Source of the DNA: Microcebus murinus
Lineage: Eukaryota; Chordata; Mammalia; Primates; Cheirogaleidae
DNA: 64,000 nt
Reading direction: 5' to 3'
Assembly (NCBI RefSeq): GCF_040939455.1
Contig: NC_134106.1
Coordinates: 72,332,001-72,396,000, forward strand
Positions 53,096-64,000 of the stretch are shown piece by piece (position 1 is the first letter of the stretch; the number at the start of each line of letters is the position of its first letter). The position numbers and the translations under genes are program-made. The notes beneath the pieces were generated by a model that did no database searches, was not told the DNA's origin, and saw nothing but the letters and a program-made list of their open reading frames with translations.

Positions 53096-54861
53096 GTCCA
53101 ATTTTGAAAGAAGTTGTACTCTGGGTAAAATGCTATCAAACAGCATCACATACTACAGAGAAGTCTTTTGTGAAAGAAGAGTCAATTGATGCAGCAAATG
53201 TCACTGTTGTCTTATTTTAGGAAATTGCCACAGCCCTCCCAACCTTCAGCAACTGCCACCCTGATCAGTAGGCAACCATCAACACTGAGGTAAGACTCTC
53301 CACCAGCAAAAGGATTACTCTCGGAAGGTTCAGATGATCATCAGCATTTTTAGCAATAAAGTATTTTTAAAACTAATGTGTTTTCTTTAGACATAATGCT
53401 AATGTACACTCAATAGACGATAGTATAATATAAATGTAACTTCCAGATGTACTGGGAAATAAAAATATTCATGTGACTTTCTTTATTGTAATATTCACTT
53501 TTTTGCAACATTCACTTAATTGCCATGGTCTGGAACCAAACCTGCAGTATCTCCAAGGTATGCCTATACTGTTAAAGGAGCCAGGTGACCTTGAAGATGA
53601 GATCCCAACTTTATTTTTTGCATCTGTAAAATACAGGTAAGGTCTAAACTACCTTCTGATTCTAACATAGTACAAATATTTTAGACAATTGCTGCTTTCC
53701 AATCATCATCTACTTAACGGAGGATCTTGGGGAACAGGCAAAAGTGATAGAAGATGCTGCTACTTGGAGATCAAGAAAAAAGCTAACTATTATATAATAT
53801 CACTAATGTGGGTACACTGGCATCTGGCCAGGAGGTAGCAGAGGACATAGTAAGGAAAGACAATTGTCACAGAAAAATTACAGTGTTGACAATTTTCTGG
53901 GAAAACATTTACTGTTCCTTCTCCTCCAACCCCCTCTCTTTTCTTTAAGCAATGATTTCCAGTCTACTATGGATATAACAGCCTAAAAACTCTAGTATTT
54001 GCTTGATTTTTTTAATGCTTTTTGGCAAATGAATATATACGCCCTGTGCAATATAATGAATTAAAGGAAGTTTTCCTTTTAATCTATAAAATTCTACTTC
54101 CACTCCTAAGGATTCCCCCCAACCCCAAACCAAAACCAGAACTGGGGCTGGTTTGCAATAAAACACCTGTTGTGAGCACTTTTGACCAAGTACTCCCATC
54201 TAGTGGCAGTGAATGTAACTACCTTGGTTTTGCCAGAACCAGAAAGAACCAGAAAGCTCCAACTTAACCGTGCTAGTACTATGTAGGAGAGATGGGTGCC
54301 AAACACTGCATCTGCCAGCTTTCTGCCTGGTGTGGGCAGGTAACAAAAATCCCTCTTCAGTTCCACCTATGGCTACAAATCCAAGTTGCCAAGGCTAGAT
54401 CAGAGCCCATCTTCTCTGGCCCCTCCACTCCCTGTTCTGTGCCAATGCCTGTGCTTGCTTCCCTTAGAGCACTTCTCTGTTGGGCTATGCATTTCTGACT
54501 GTCCCTTTCCTGCTGCTCCCCATACTATGAGTTCCTGGAGGGTAGAGGTCTTGTTCATGCCTTCCTTTATATAACAAAAAATGGTTGCTTAATAGTCTAC
54601 AGGTTCCCTGTCTGCAATTGAGACCACTTCAATCTCCAAAGATTTTCTAGTTTTCAATGTATTCAACTGCAAAAGTGTGTTCTCTTCCTGAAGCTTGAAA
54701 TATCCTTGCTGAACATTGTTTATGTTCAGGGGTGTTTATCGTGGCCACCAATCGTGGAATTTCATATTGATCAAATCAACTTTTGCAGACTGGCTCTGTG
54801 CTGAGTTGCCAGTGACATCCAGGTGACTGTCTTAAGGAAGTCAATTTTGTTTTCTATGCAT

Positions 54862-55240
54862 TTTATTCATTCATTTAACATGCGTGTATTGAGTGTTGCC
54901 AGTTACTGTTCTAGGTGCTGAGGAGAAAGTGTTGAACACAACAGATAAGGTCCCTGCTCTCATTAGAATAGAAAGGGGAGAAAGACAACAAGCACATGCA
55001 TCTGATAGCAACAGTGCTACGAAGGTAGTCAAACAGTGGCACGATAGAGAGTGACTGTGGGCAGGTGGGCTCTTAGGCTGCTCTAAGGCCATTTTGAAGT
55101 GATAAAACAGTATCTACTGTCTTTTTCCTAAAAGAGAGGTGGCTGTCACACCTACCCAAACCAACCTTCTTAAGAGCTCCAGGGGCCGGTACTTGGCCCA
55201 GGTGCTGTAGGCACAGTGGTGAATGGGGCAGGGTCCTGCT
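54862..55240. mobile_element. Old L2-like fragment
   Basis: Begins TTCATTCATTTAACATGCGT and continues CCCTGCTCTCATTAGAATAG, text typical of old mammalian repeats. Family uncertain. Confidence 0.4.
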
Positions 55241-55338
55241 TCCCAAGCAGCTGATGTTCCATTGGGGGTTGGAGTGAGTGTGGACAATAAATAAAAACAA
55301 AAAACAAGCAAGGCAACTTCAGACTGTATTAAGTGCTA

Positions 55339-55420
55339 TAAAGAAAAGAAAAGAAAAGAAAAGAAAAGAAAAGAAAAGAAAAGAAAAGAAAAGAAAAGAA
55401 AAGAAAAGAAAAGAAAAGAA
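55339..55420. repeat. AAGAA pentanucleotide microsatellite
   Basis: About sixteen pure AAAGA/AAGAA units. Confidence 0.97.
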
Positions 55421-55532
55421 GGGTAATCTGATAGAAATAGGAAAGTGGAAAAGATCAGGGAAGCTTCTCTGAGAAGGTGATGTTAGCACCAATACCTCGA
55501 TTTTGAGAAAGAGCCAATTATAGAAGATGCTG

Positions 55533-55850
55533 GGTGCTGGGTGCAGTGGCTCATGCCTATAGTCCCAGCACTTTGGGAGGCCAAGGTGGGAGGATTGCTG
55601 GAGGTCAGGAGTTCGAGACCAGCCTGAGCAAGAGTGAGACCCCGTTTCTACAGAAAAAAAAAAAATTAGCTGGGCGTGGAAGTGTACAACTATAGTCCCA
55701 GCTACTCAGGAGGCCGAGGCAGGAAGATCGCTTGAGCCCAGGAGTTTGAGGTTTCAGTGAACTCTGATGATGCCACTGCACTCTAGCTGGGGTGACAGAG
55801 CAAGACCTTGTGGCCAAAAAAACCAAAAAACAAACAAATAACAACAACAA
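55533..55850 (+). mobile_element. Older Alu (AluJ-like)
   Basis: A dimer with a poly(A) linker (GAAAAAAAAAAAATTAGCTG) and the older right monomer (GAGGTTTCAGTGAACTCTGA). Tail is AAC-rich. Confidence 0.88.
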
Positions 55851-57931
55851 AACACTGAAGAACAGCGTTTAGTTAGAAGGTACAGCAATGGCCAGAGATA
55901 AGAAAAAGCTTGGCTTGTTCTAGAAAGGAAGAAAGCTGAGTGCTGCTTGATTATCACAGTAGATGAGAGTTGGAGTGTTTCAAAGTGAGACTGGAAAAAT
56001 CACTCAGGACCACATAGGCTCAGAACTGAATTCTAATAGTGACAAGATCTGTTGAGGCTTTAACCACCAGCGTGCTTGGACCAGTCCTGCTGCTGGGAGA
56101 ATGGACTGTGGGATGGAAGGGCAGAGACTTCAGGGTGTTGGTGGGTAGGAGATGGAAGTGGTGGAAGTGGACCATACATTTTGCAGGTAGAACCTATAGG
56201 GCTTGCTGATGGATTTGATATGGGGGATAAGGGGAAGGGAAAAATCAAAAATGGCTGCTTAGCTTGAGTGACTGAGCCAATGGTGGTGCCATGTACAGAG
56301 TGAGGGGAGAGTAGGGGGAGAGTGAAGAGTTCCGTGCAGTGCGTGTTGAACTGAAGATGACACAGGCACCTCTTTCGTACTCTTATTCTTTTGTAATGAT
56401 TGTCCTCCTCACACTCTTTTAATTTTTGCTTTTCTTTTAGTCCCGTTAGTTTCCAGTAGAAGAAATATAGCAGTTAGGATATTGTTTGGCTCCTAGCAAG
56501 AGAAATCAAGCTTCAAACAAGCAAGTACAGGGCTTGTTCAGTTGCTCAAGGAAGTCACCAAGGTCCCAGGCCTCCTCTGTCTTTCTGCTCCTTTATCATT
56601 AACGTGGCTTTCCTCCTCATGGTGCAAGGTGGCTGCTTGCCTCCAGGTGTTGGGAGAAAATTCTCCATGACTATTTCACAGTTTTGCATGGTGCAGGCTT
56701 TCTGAACAAACAGCATGTTTGAATTGCCAAGGCCTTGGAAACTGGTGATAGTGTCTCACTAAAGGTAGAGACCTCCTGAGAGATTTGGAGAGTTATATCC
56801 GTCTCCTTCTCTTTCCTGGGGACATTCCTTACATTCTAGGGTAATTAATCTAGCTATACCTTCCCCTGTCCCTTGGAGGAGATTTGGTAATGAGTAATCT
56901 GTCTCTGGAGGGAGGAATGAACAGATGTACCAGCAGCCTATAAAACTCCTAATTTGGGGATGCAAACTTTACTTTGACTTAATTCTACTTCAGTGGGGAT
57001 AGTTGGGTAGGATGTTTTTCCAATTTGCATGAATAAAAGTATCTTTGAACTTGGCACAGATGCTTTTGTGCACATACAGCAATACTTAGCATGGGCCAGG
57101 GTAAGGAAAAAGACATGACTGAGAAACCAGCACCCAGTCCCTACAACAAACATCTCTTATAAACACACATTCTGCTCAGATGGTAAAAGAACAGCACCTG
57201 AAGTAAAAATAACTACAGAACTATTTGTACCCTTCTCAAATGTATTCTGCTGGTTTCTCAAGTTTATTGAGTAAAACTAGATATCAGAATATTAAAAGGC
57301 ATCTCTAATCTGAATTAATTCTGCATGACTATCCACTGCTATTCCAAATAAATTCAGCAACAGAAGAATTTATTTGGAACAGAAGCAGAGTACATAATCA
57401 GTACATATGAGAAGCAATGGAAGAGGCTTTGTTGTTCTCTGAGTTTTTAGAAATGATTTCTAAAGCCGTTTACTGATGAATTAGTCATATCTGAATCAAA
57501 ATCATTCTCAGATTGTCTTGTTCTCCCAGCAGCAACAGCATGACCCTTTCCAAACTATTTCATATACATAGAACCATACAGTACGCAGCCTTTTATGTCA
57601 GGCTTCCTTCACTTAACATAATATTTTTAAGGTTCATCCATGCTGTAGCATGTACCAGTACTTCATTCCTTTTTATGGCTGAATCATATTCCATTGTATG
57701 AATACACCACATTTTGTTTATCCATTTATCAGTTTATGGACATTTGTGTTATTTTCACCTTTTGTCTATTACGAATAGTGATGCTATAAACCTTTATGTA
57801 CAATATTTTGTATGAACATGTTTTCAGTTCTCTTGGGTATGTACCTAGGAATGGAATTGCTGGGTCACATAGTAATTCCATGTTTAACATTTTGAGGAAC
57901 TGCCAAACAGTTTTGCAAAGTGGCTGCACCA

Positions 57932-58243
57932 GCTAGGCATGGTGGCTCATGCCTGTAATCCCAGCACTTTGGGAGGCTGTTGGGAGGATCGCTTGACACC
58001 AGGCATTCAAAACCATCCTGGGCAACATAGAGACACCCATCTCTATGAAAAGGTTTCCAAAATTAGCTTGGTATGATGGTGTGTGCATGTAGTCCTAGCT
58101 ATTGGGGATTCTGAGACAGTAGGCTCCCTTTAGCCCAAGAGTTGGAGGCTCTAGTGAGCTATGATTGCACCACTGCACTCCAGCCTGAGTGATAGAATGA
58201 GACCTTGTCTCCAAAAATAAATAAATAAATAAAATAAATAAAT
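57932..58243 (+). mobile_element. Alu nested in L1 (old)
   Basis: GTGGCTGCACCA (57920-57931) and GTGACTGCACCA (58244-58255) flank it. Diverged, with an AAAT tail. Confidence 0.9.
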
Positions 58244-58611
58244 GTGACTGCACCAATTTACATCCCACCAATAATGTATCTGGTTCCAATTCCTCCACAT
58301 CCTTGACAACACTTGTTATCTCTCTTTTTGATTCTAACCATCCTAGCAAATACAAAGGGGTATCGCATTGTGGTTTTGATTTGCATTTCCCTAATCACTA
58401 ATGACCTTGAGGATCTTTTTATGTGCTTATTAACCATTTTCATATCTTCTTTAGAGATACTGTCTATTTAAATCCTTTGTCCATTTTAAAATTAGGTTGT
58501 CTTTTTACTATTGAGTTGTAACGGCTTTTTGTATATTTTGGATACTAGACTCTTATCATATATATGACTTGCAACCATTTTCTCCCATTTTTTAGGTTGT
58601 CTTTTCACTTT

Positions 58612-58905
58612 TTTTTTTTCTTAAACAGAGTCTCACTCTGTTGCTTGGGTTAGAGTGCCATGGCGTCAACCTAGCTCACAGCAACCTCAAACTCTGGGCT
58701 CAAGTGATCCTCCTGCCTCAGCCTTCTGAGTAATTAGGACTACAGGCATGTGCCACCACACCCAGCTAATTTTTTTCTATTTTTTTTTTGAAAGACAGAG
58801 TCTTGCTCTTGCTCAGGCTGGTTGCAAATTCCTGAGCTCAAGTGATCCTCCCGCCTTGGCCTTCCAGAGAGCTAGGATTACAGGTGTGAGCCACCATGTG
58901 TGGCC
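58612..58905 (-). mobile_element. Alu, minus strand, nested in L1
   Basis: TCTTTTCACTTT flanks it at 58600-58611 and 58906-58917. Confidence 0.92.
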
Positions 58906-60174
58906 TCTTTTCACTTTCTTAATGGAGTCCTTTGATGCACAAGTTTTAATTTTGATGAAGTTCAATTTATCTATTTTCCCTTTTGTCTAATGTGCCAAAG
59001 TCAAAAGATTTAAACCCATGTTTTTTTCTAAGAGTTTTATAGTTTTAGTTCTTATATTCAGGTCTTTGATCCATTTTGAACTAATTTTTGCATATGGTGT
59101 GAGGCAGGGGTCCAAATTCATTCATTACATGTGGAGGTCCAATTGTCCAATTATCATTTGTTGAGCGACTATTCTTTCCTCATTACATGGTCTTCACACC
59201 ATTGTCAAAAATCAGTACCTGTATGAGTTTTATTCCATTGATTCGTTTGTCTATCCTTATGCCAGTACCAACCCATTTTGATTACTATAGCTTTGTACCA
59301 GATTTTAAAATTGGGAAATATAAGTCCTCCAACTTTTGTTCTTTGTCAAGATTATTTTGGCTATTCTGGGTTCCTTCCACTTCCACATGAATTTTAGGAT
59401 CAGCTCGTCCCTTTCTGTGAAAAAGGCAGTTGGAATTATGCAAGTCAGTTTTTGCTTGATAATTTGGGACTATGTATTTGCGCCTTGTTACAGAGTCAGG
59501 AACTCAAGAAGTGATCCAGAGTTTGGACAGTGGGTAACTTCAGTAAGCAGAGACCACAGGTTTAGGAGGATGTCATAAATAGGAGGAAGAAATGGAGAAA
59601 ACAGGCAACCAGAGCACAGCCTGAGACCAAGCTGGGATTGCTACCACCACCAGGCCCAGCCCAGAGCCAGGACTAAACCTGCACTCGCACCTGTCCAGGA
59701 CAGCTCCTCAAACTCTGCCAGCTCAGTGGGATGGGACCCAGGAGGATGTATGTAAATCTGGGGGCATTTGGGCATTCTGAGTTTGTTTTTCAAGTTCTTG
59801 CTTTTTCTCTTAAAAATGAATGGGGGAGGGAGGACAGGCTTTTACCCTTTTAATTATCTATCATTAATTAAAATGTTTCTAAAAAAATATAAAGAATATC
59901 CCGTGAGTTCTGAGCTCCTGCCATAATGGCCCCAGTTTGAGAACCAAGGCGTTTGCCTAGCTCTCTCATGTTGCAGAGAGGCAAGAAGCCCAGGGAGAGG
60001 CAGGACTTTCCTTCCCATCTCGCCCTCCTTTTTCTCATCTGGAAAGTGAGGTTTTGTGATACTCACAGCCCTGCAGTGAAGATTCTCAGCCTGAATGTGG
60101 ACAAAGCGTTTTTAGCAGAGTGCCTGAAAAACAGAAGGGAGAAGCAAAGGGGCTTCTTCCTCATTGTCATTGGC

Positions 60175-60770
60175 TTTCCCCGCTCTCCTCTCCCCGCTTC
60201 CCCCGCCCTGTCTTCCGCCTCCGCCTCACTCCCGCGATATCCGCCCGGCTCCGGGCATTTAACCCGCACCAGCGGGGTCTCGCGGGAAGTGTGGAGCTGT
60301 CGCCGCGGTGGCGCACACAGATTGCGCCTGGAGCGCACGTCCGCAGCCTGGCAGGCCCGCCACGCCCCGCGCTCGCTCCAGGTAACCGCTGGCGGCCCTT
60401 CCGTATGGCCACGACTTCCTGGGGTCGCGGCTGCCGAGCTTCCCGGCTCTGGGAGCTCCGCGGCTAGGCTTGGTCCGGACCCTGGCGCGGCTGCGTGGGC
60501 CGTCCCGCCCGTTCCTGGAAGCTGTAGTGCGGGCGCTGGACTTGGAGGAACCCGGCTTCATGCTTTGCGCCTTCCGCGGGGTTGGGGCGGTCTCGGAGGG
60601 CCCTGAAACTGAGAAGGCCGCGGTGTGTTCGGCGGCTGGGAGTGGAGGAGCTTCAGGCTCCCGCGAGGCCGCTGCGGGTTTAGACTGGAGTCCAGGCCCG
60701 GCCTCCACCCGAGGGGCGCAGTTGGCCGCTGGTGTGAAGGTCTCCTCCCTGCCCACCCAGTCTCAGAAGA
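60175..60770. promoter_or_regulatory. THNSL2: CpG island at the THNSL2 5' end
   Basis: This is the only dense cluster of CG dinucleotides in the window. It has GC boxes (CCGCCC, CCCCGC) and no clear TATA box. It lies 2.4-2.9 kb upstream of the first coding exon and is the expected promoter. Long open frames inside it on both strands are GC-rich chance ORFs. Confidence 0.88.
60250..60381 (+). other. THNSL2: Candidate THNSL2 non-coding exon 1
   Basis: CTCCAG|GTAACC at 60376-60387 is a good splice donor inside the CpG island, and the first coding exon carries only 12 nt of 5'UTR, so a non-coding first exon must exist. The left edge is a guess because no transcription start can be read from the sequence. 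Confidence 0.5.
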
Positions 60771-63110
60771 TTTCTCCATCTTCCCGAGCCACACCGAGGA
60801 GCCCTTCCTCAAATGTCCCCTTCCCCTACTTCCACCCACGGCCTTCTGGCGACGTGCACTGTTTCCCTTTTTATCCTGGTTATTGGTCAGAGACTTCTCC
60901 CACCTGTCTCCACTCTGGAATAGGGTCCAGAGGAGTCACAAGGGGAAAATATTATAATATTAAACCCTAGAGGTCACTTAGTCCAGGCCCCTGTCTAATG
61001 CTTGGAGTCCCTCATGCAACTTGTAGTCCAACAGAAGTGCTGGATTTTCTTCCTCCACTTCACCACCTCCTGGAGCAGCTAATCCTACCTCTGGGCCTCT
61101 CTATTTTGTTGACCTTACATTGAACCAGACAAAGTGTGTTTCTCCATCGGTTTGCTCTTTTGGCCTGGGAATGCTATTTCTGGAGCTCCCCGGACAGAGC
61201 AGGGACAGCCCCTGCTACTGTGAGGACCGTGAGTCTGTGTGCTAATCAGGCTAGCTCCTTACACTGGCATGTGCAGCGCCAGGGCCAACCCCTCTACTTT
61301 GTTCCCGGTCAGCTTGTCCACACCCTCCTCCAGTGCCTCAGATGCGATGTGGTCCACCATCCTGGGAAGAGCATTCCAGAAATGCTTTCTTTTTCTGTTC
61401 CTTGCCCTCACTCTTGCAGCAGTTTCTTTGTCAGCTCAGTCGTAGCATTTTCTTTAGTCTGATCCCATGAAGTGGCCTAGCAAAGCCTTCTTTCTGTTAC
61501 TCCAGGGTCTTGGGCAGTTGCATTGGCTCTAACTCTTACTGCAGAAATTCCTCTCTTGATTGAAGGCACTGCCAGCCCCTGCCCCTTCCCCTGCCCCTGC
61601 CCCTGGTTCTGTTTTGTGAAATACTGTGCCTGCTTTGCTTACCCCCTGCAGTTGGCTTTTGGAGTTACCTTGATTTCATTTCTTTGACATAGACTCCGAT
61701 ACAGGGTGACTGTATTTCCCAGTTTGTGGGAGGGCGTTCTGGCTTATACCCATTGTCCCAGAATGACAGTATCCCCTTTCACTTTCAAAGGAGTCATAGT
61801 TTGGATGATTAAGTTTGTCTCTGTCTCTAAATTGGATGCACTTGTATTTGTGGGCAGGGAAGTGGCTCGCGACAGCCCATGTAGGACTTGCACTGGCCCA
61901 CAGGTGTCATAGCCACAGCCCAGAAAACCAGAATGCCTCCAGTTCAATGCTAGCTCATGCCCTACTTGTAGGTGGAGAGCTTCAGGTGGCTTTGCCCCCA
62001 GAGGGCAGGGTCTCCCCTCCTGCCTTGGCACAGAAGAGTCCAAGCTGGTACTGAGACCTCTGTCTAGTCAAATTCATCCCCAGGGTTATTGTGGGGCTTT
62101 AAAACCAGATCCCTTTACATTCACCTACATTCACCACCATGACCCAGGGAAAGGTGTTGAGACATCAAGCACAGCAACTTGACAAGACACCTCGTTCCTA
62201 GGAACCTAACTGATGTGGGAATGTGACCAAGGTTAGGCCTGGGGTGCCCTGGGACTCCCTCTACTGAAAGAACCAGAGCGCTCTGAGTCTGAGCAGGACC
62301 AGTTAGCTATGGAGAGAGGGTTTTAAGGGTTGCCCTCAGCGCTTCTAACTTCCCTTTTAGGGTTAGGCTGAGAGGTAGGGCACTGGTTATTGACTAAGAT
62401 AACCAGTCATTCCTAGTTCATCTGGATTTCTGGGACTTGGAACTTTCAGTTTAGAACCAGGAAAGTCCCAGGCAAACTGGGCTGAATGAGTCTCTGTTCT
62501 CAACCCTGGCTGCACATTAGACTCACTTGAGGAGCCTCTACATTAGAGACTAACTTAATTGATCCAGGTAGGCTCTCAGGTAGGTATATATTTTTTAAAG
62601 CTCCCAGATTGATTCCAATAAACTACCAGAGTTGAGAACTGCTAGGTTTTAGGCAATGTCCCTAAATAACCATTGAAGTCAGCTATTTTTTAGGCAGAAG
62701 TGGTCCCAGATATCTCTCAAAGGGGTGTATGACCAGGTATATTGGTCTTCTCCTTATCAAGAGGGATGTCATGATGGTGGTTGCCCATTGCTGTGCTCTT
62801 TCCCCATCCCAAGGCCTCATTTATCGCCAGTAAAGACCAAGCTTTCTCTTTTCCCAGTATGCTCCAATACCTTCTCCTTCAAGATAGTAGGCCAGAGGAA
62901 TTGCATCATTTGGATTGGAGGGGGTCACGATTTGCACACTCCCAGATGATGCTGGCATGAGAATTGAGACAGGGCTCTTGTCTCCAGGTCTAGGACATGT
63001 CTAGAATGGTGGTCCAGAGGCCAGCTGAGGGGATTGTGCAGGCTTTAGCTTCACACCATAGGATGTGGGAACTTGGAGACCAGGTGTCTTTGGAACTGTC
63101 CCCCCTGCAG
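60382..63110 (+). other. THNSL2: THNSL2 intron 1 (predicted)
   Basis: Runs from the predicted donor in the CpG island to the confirmed acceptor. Contains a short CCCCTG-type repeat (61570-61605) and a MER5-like element (62493-62645). Confidence 0.55.
62493..62645. mobile_element. MER5-like hAT element in THNSL2 intron 1
   Basis: Ends GTTCTCAACCCTGGCTGCAC and CAGAGTTGAGAACTGCT are inverted repeats of the MER5 type. Confidence 0.75.
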
Positions 63111-63122
63111 GCTTCCAGCATC
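63111..63122 (+). other. THNSL2: THNSL2 5'UTR part of exon 2
   Basis: Twelve non-coding nucleotides lie between the acceptor (CCCCCTGCAG, ending at 63110) and the start codon. Confidence 0.85.
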
Positions 63123-63345
63123 ATGTGGTATGTCAGCACCCGGGGCATGGCCCCACGGGTCAACTTTGAGGGAGCCCTCTTCTCTGGTTATGCATCAGAT
63201 GGGGGCCTCTTCATGCCTGAGGAGCTCCCACAGCTGGACAAAGAGACCCTGTGTCAGTGGAGCAAGCTCTCCTATCCTGGCCTGGTGAAGGAGCTGTGCA
63301 CCCTCTTCATCGGGCCTGAGCTCATTCCAAGAGATGACTTAAATG
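63123..63345 (+). CDS. THNSL2: THNSL2, threonine synthase-like 2 (first coding exon, partial gene)
   Basis: The ATG at 63123 opens 74 codons plus one base before donor GTGAGC at 63346. The protein starts MWYVSTRGMAPRVNFEGALF and continues SGYASDGGLFMPEELPQLDK to RDDLN, a near match to human THNSL2. This is the threonine-synthase N-terminal domain, with the F-x-GYA-DGGLF-PE signature shared with bacterial ThrC. The protein belongs to the fold-type II PLP enzymes. Mammalian THNSL2 is described as a catabolic phospho-lyase acting on O-phospho-threonine and phosphohomoserine, not a threonine maker. The PLP-binding lysine lies in later exons beyond the window. In-frame reading past 63345 is intron. 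Confidence 0.95.
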
Positions 63346-63747
63346 GTGAGCACTCCAGCTCCTGCTTCCACTCCCCCAGCCTCTGCCAGCTCAGCCCTCG
63401 CAGAGTTATAAATCCATCACCCAGCCCCTAGAAAGTCTCTGGGCATATTTCCAAACTCTTTTTTCTCCCTGGCTCTAGAATCCCGGAATTGGAAGTATCC
63501 TGAAAGAGTTCATCTATTCCAGCTCCCACCTCCAGAGAGATGAATGCTGAAATGATCTGCAGAAAATTTTTTCCTTTATTTTTTTAACAAAACTTCTTCC
63601 AGCCTAGAGATTGTTCACAGTCATTCTTGAGTGGCTTGGGTGTTGGGGTATTTCCTTCTTGTATATAAAGCCCCCAAACCCCCGGATTGCTATTTTATTT
63701 CCTTGAATGGTAATTTCAGGAGGACTTTGAGTCCTGGAGTTGCTTGT

Positions 63748-63905
63748 CTTAAACTGTAATGTGCCTAGATGAATTCCCCTGGGGATCTTGTTAAAATGCA
63801 GATTCTGATTCAGTAGTCTGCTGTGGGCCTGAGAATTCTGCACTTCTGTCAAGTTTCCAGATAGTACTGGTGCTGCTGGTCCATGGACCACACTTTGAGT
63901 GGCAA
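63748..63905 (+). mobile_element. MER5A in THNSL2 intron 2
   Basis: CTTGTTAAAATGCAGATTCT, GATTCAGTAG and GGTCCATGGACCACACTTTG in MER5A order. Confidence 0.85.
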
Positions 63906-63962
63906 GAATAAATCCATAATGTAATTAATGGTGGGTGTTTTGGGTTGAGGAGGAGAAAGGAT

Positions 63963-64000
63963 CTCTCAAAATGTGGTCCAGTGGCCAGCAGTGATGGCAT
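63963..64000 (-). mobile_element. Start of another MER5A, cut by window edge
   Basis: CTCAAAATGTGGTCCAGTGG matches the antisense MER5A start. Only 38 bp are in the window. Confidence 0.55.

Larger units (their letters stand above)
51597..53572 (+). mobile_element. Tigger1 DNA transposon, gutted copy
   Basis: Left arm 51597-52500 and right arm 52722-53572 match the two arms of the human Tigger1 element (pogo/Tc1-mariner group), for example GGGGCACCACAAACCATGCC and GGAACATTCATGATTCATGG-like text. The right terminal repeat (CCAAGGTATGCCTATACTG) ends at 53572. The middle of the transposase, including the catalytic region, is missing and an L1 tail sits in the gap. The element is dead. Confidence 0.88.
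53573..57500. other. FABP1-THNSL2 intergenic, right part
   Basis: Holds an L2-like fragment, an AAGAA microsatellite and an old Alu, listed separately. Nothing else recognised. Confidence 0.55.
57540..59480 (-). mobile_element. Old antisense L1 with two nested Alus
   Basis: Antisense L1 ORF2/3' words in collinear order: TCATATTCCATTGTATGAAT, GGAATTGCTGGGTCACATAG, GCATTGTGGTTTTGATTTGC, TTGATCCATTTTGAACTAAT and GACTATGTATTTG. The longest L1 stretch in the window; the frame is broken. Confidence 0.88.
63346..64000 (+). other. THNSL2: THNSL2 intron 2 (start)
   Basis: Intronic sequence to the window edge. Carries a MER5A copy and the start of another. Confidence 0.85.

Noticed and set aside
55339..55420. 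CRISPR-like short repeats
   Set aside because: Simple microsatellite in a primate genome with no spacers.
59953..60970. Several 100-217-codon open frames around the THNSL2 CpG island
   Set aside because: High GC content removes stop codons on both strands; proteins are compositionally biased and match nothing I know.

Overview
This is nuclear DNA of a primate, almost certainly a strepsirrhine (lemur or galago side). Spliced protein-coding genes with GT-AG introns sit in a sea of retroelements. The youngest dimeric Alus carry the strepsirrhine-type second monomer (GAGGTTGCTGTGAGCTAGGC) and the lemur-style linker (AATTGGCCAACTAATATA), and several have perfect target-site duplications. The species cannot be resolved from the window alone.

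The gene order is that of human 2p11.2: SMYD1 (+), FABP1 (-), THNSL2 (+). SMYD1 enters from the left with only its last six coding exons (1780-16188), including the 39-nt alternative exon. They encode the end of the SET domain, the post-SET zinc site and the C-terminal helical domain of a striated-muscle lysine methyltransferase. FABP1 is complete on the minus strand (start 34210, stop 28366), with four exons, a TATA box, a PPAR-type element and an HNF1-like site. It encodes a 126-residue liver fatty-acid binding protein, one residue shorter than the usual 127. THNSL2 begins at a CpG island (about 60175-60770). Its first coding exon (63123-63345) encodes the threonine-synthase-like N-terminal domain, and the gene runs off the right edge. 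The three genes are functionally unrelated (muscle, liver/intestine, broadly expressed). SMYD1 and FABP1 are convergent; FABP1 and THNSL2 are divergent across about 26 kb.

Regions: 1-16188 SMYD1 exons and introns; 16189-28300 SMYD1 3'UTR and intergenic DNA with young Alus, a 5'-truncated L1 tail and a hAT miniature transposon; 28300-34255 FABP1; 34300-60170 intergenic DNA with a Z-DNA-prone dinucleotide tract, old antisense L1s with nested Alus, and a gutted Tigger1 transposon; 60175-64000 THNSL2 promoter, intron 1 and first coding exon.

Points of most interest: a hAT MITE with an 8-bp duplication resembling the OC1 group known for horizontal transfer; a GC-AG intron before the last SMYD1 exon; a codon deletion in FABP1; and two nearly identical same-orientation Alus bracketing the last four SMYD1 exons. 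I found no bacterial-type system, CRISPR array or new gene family.
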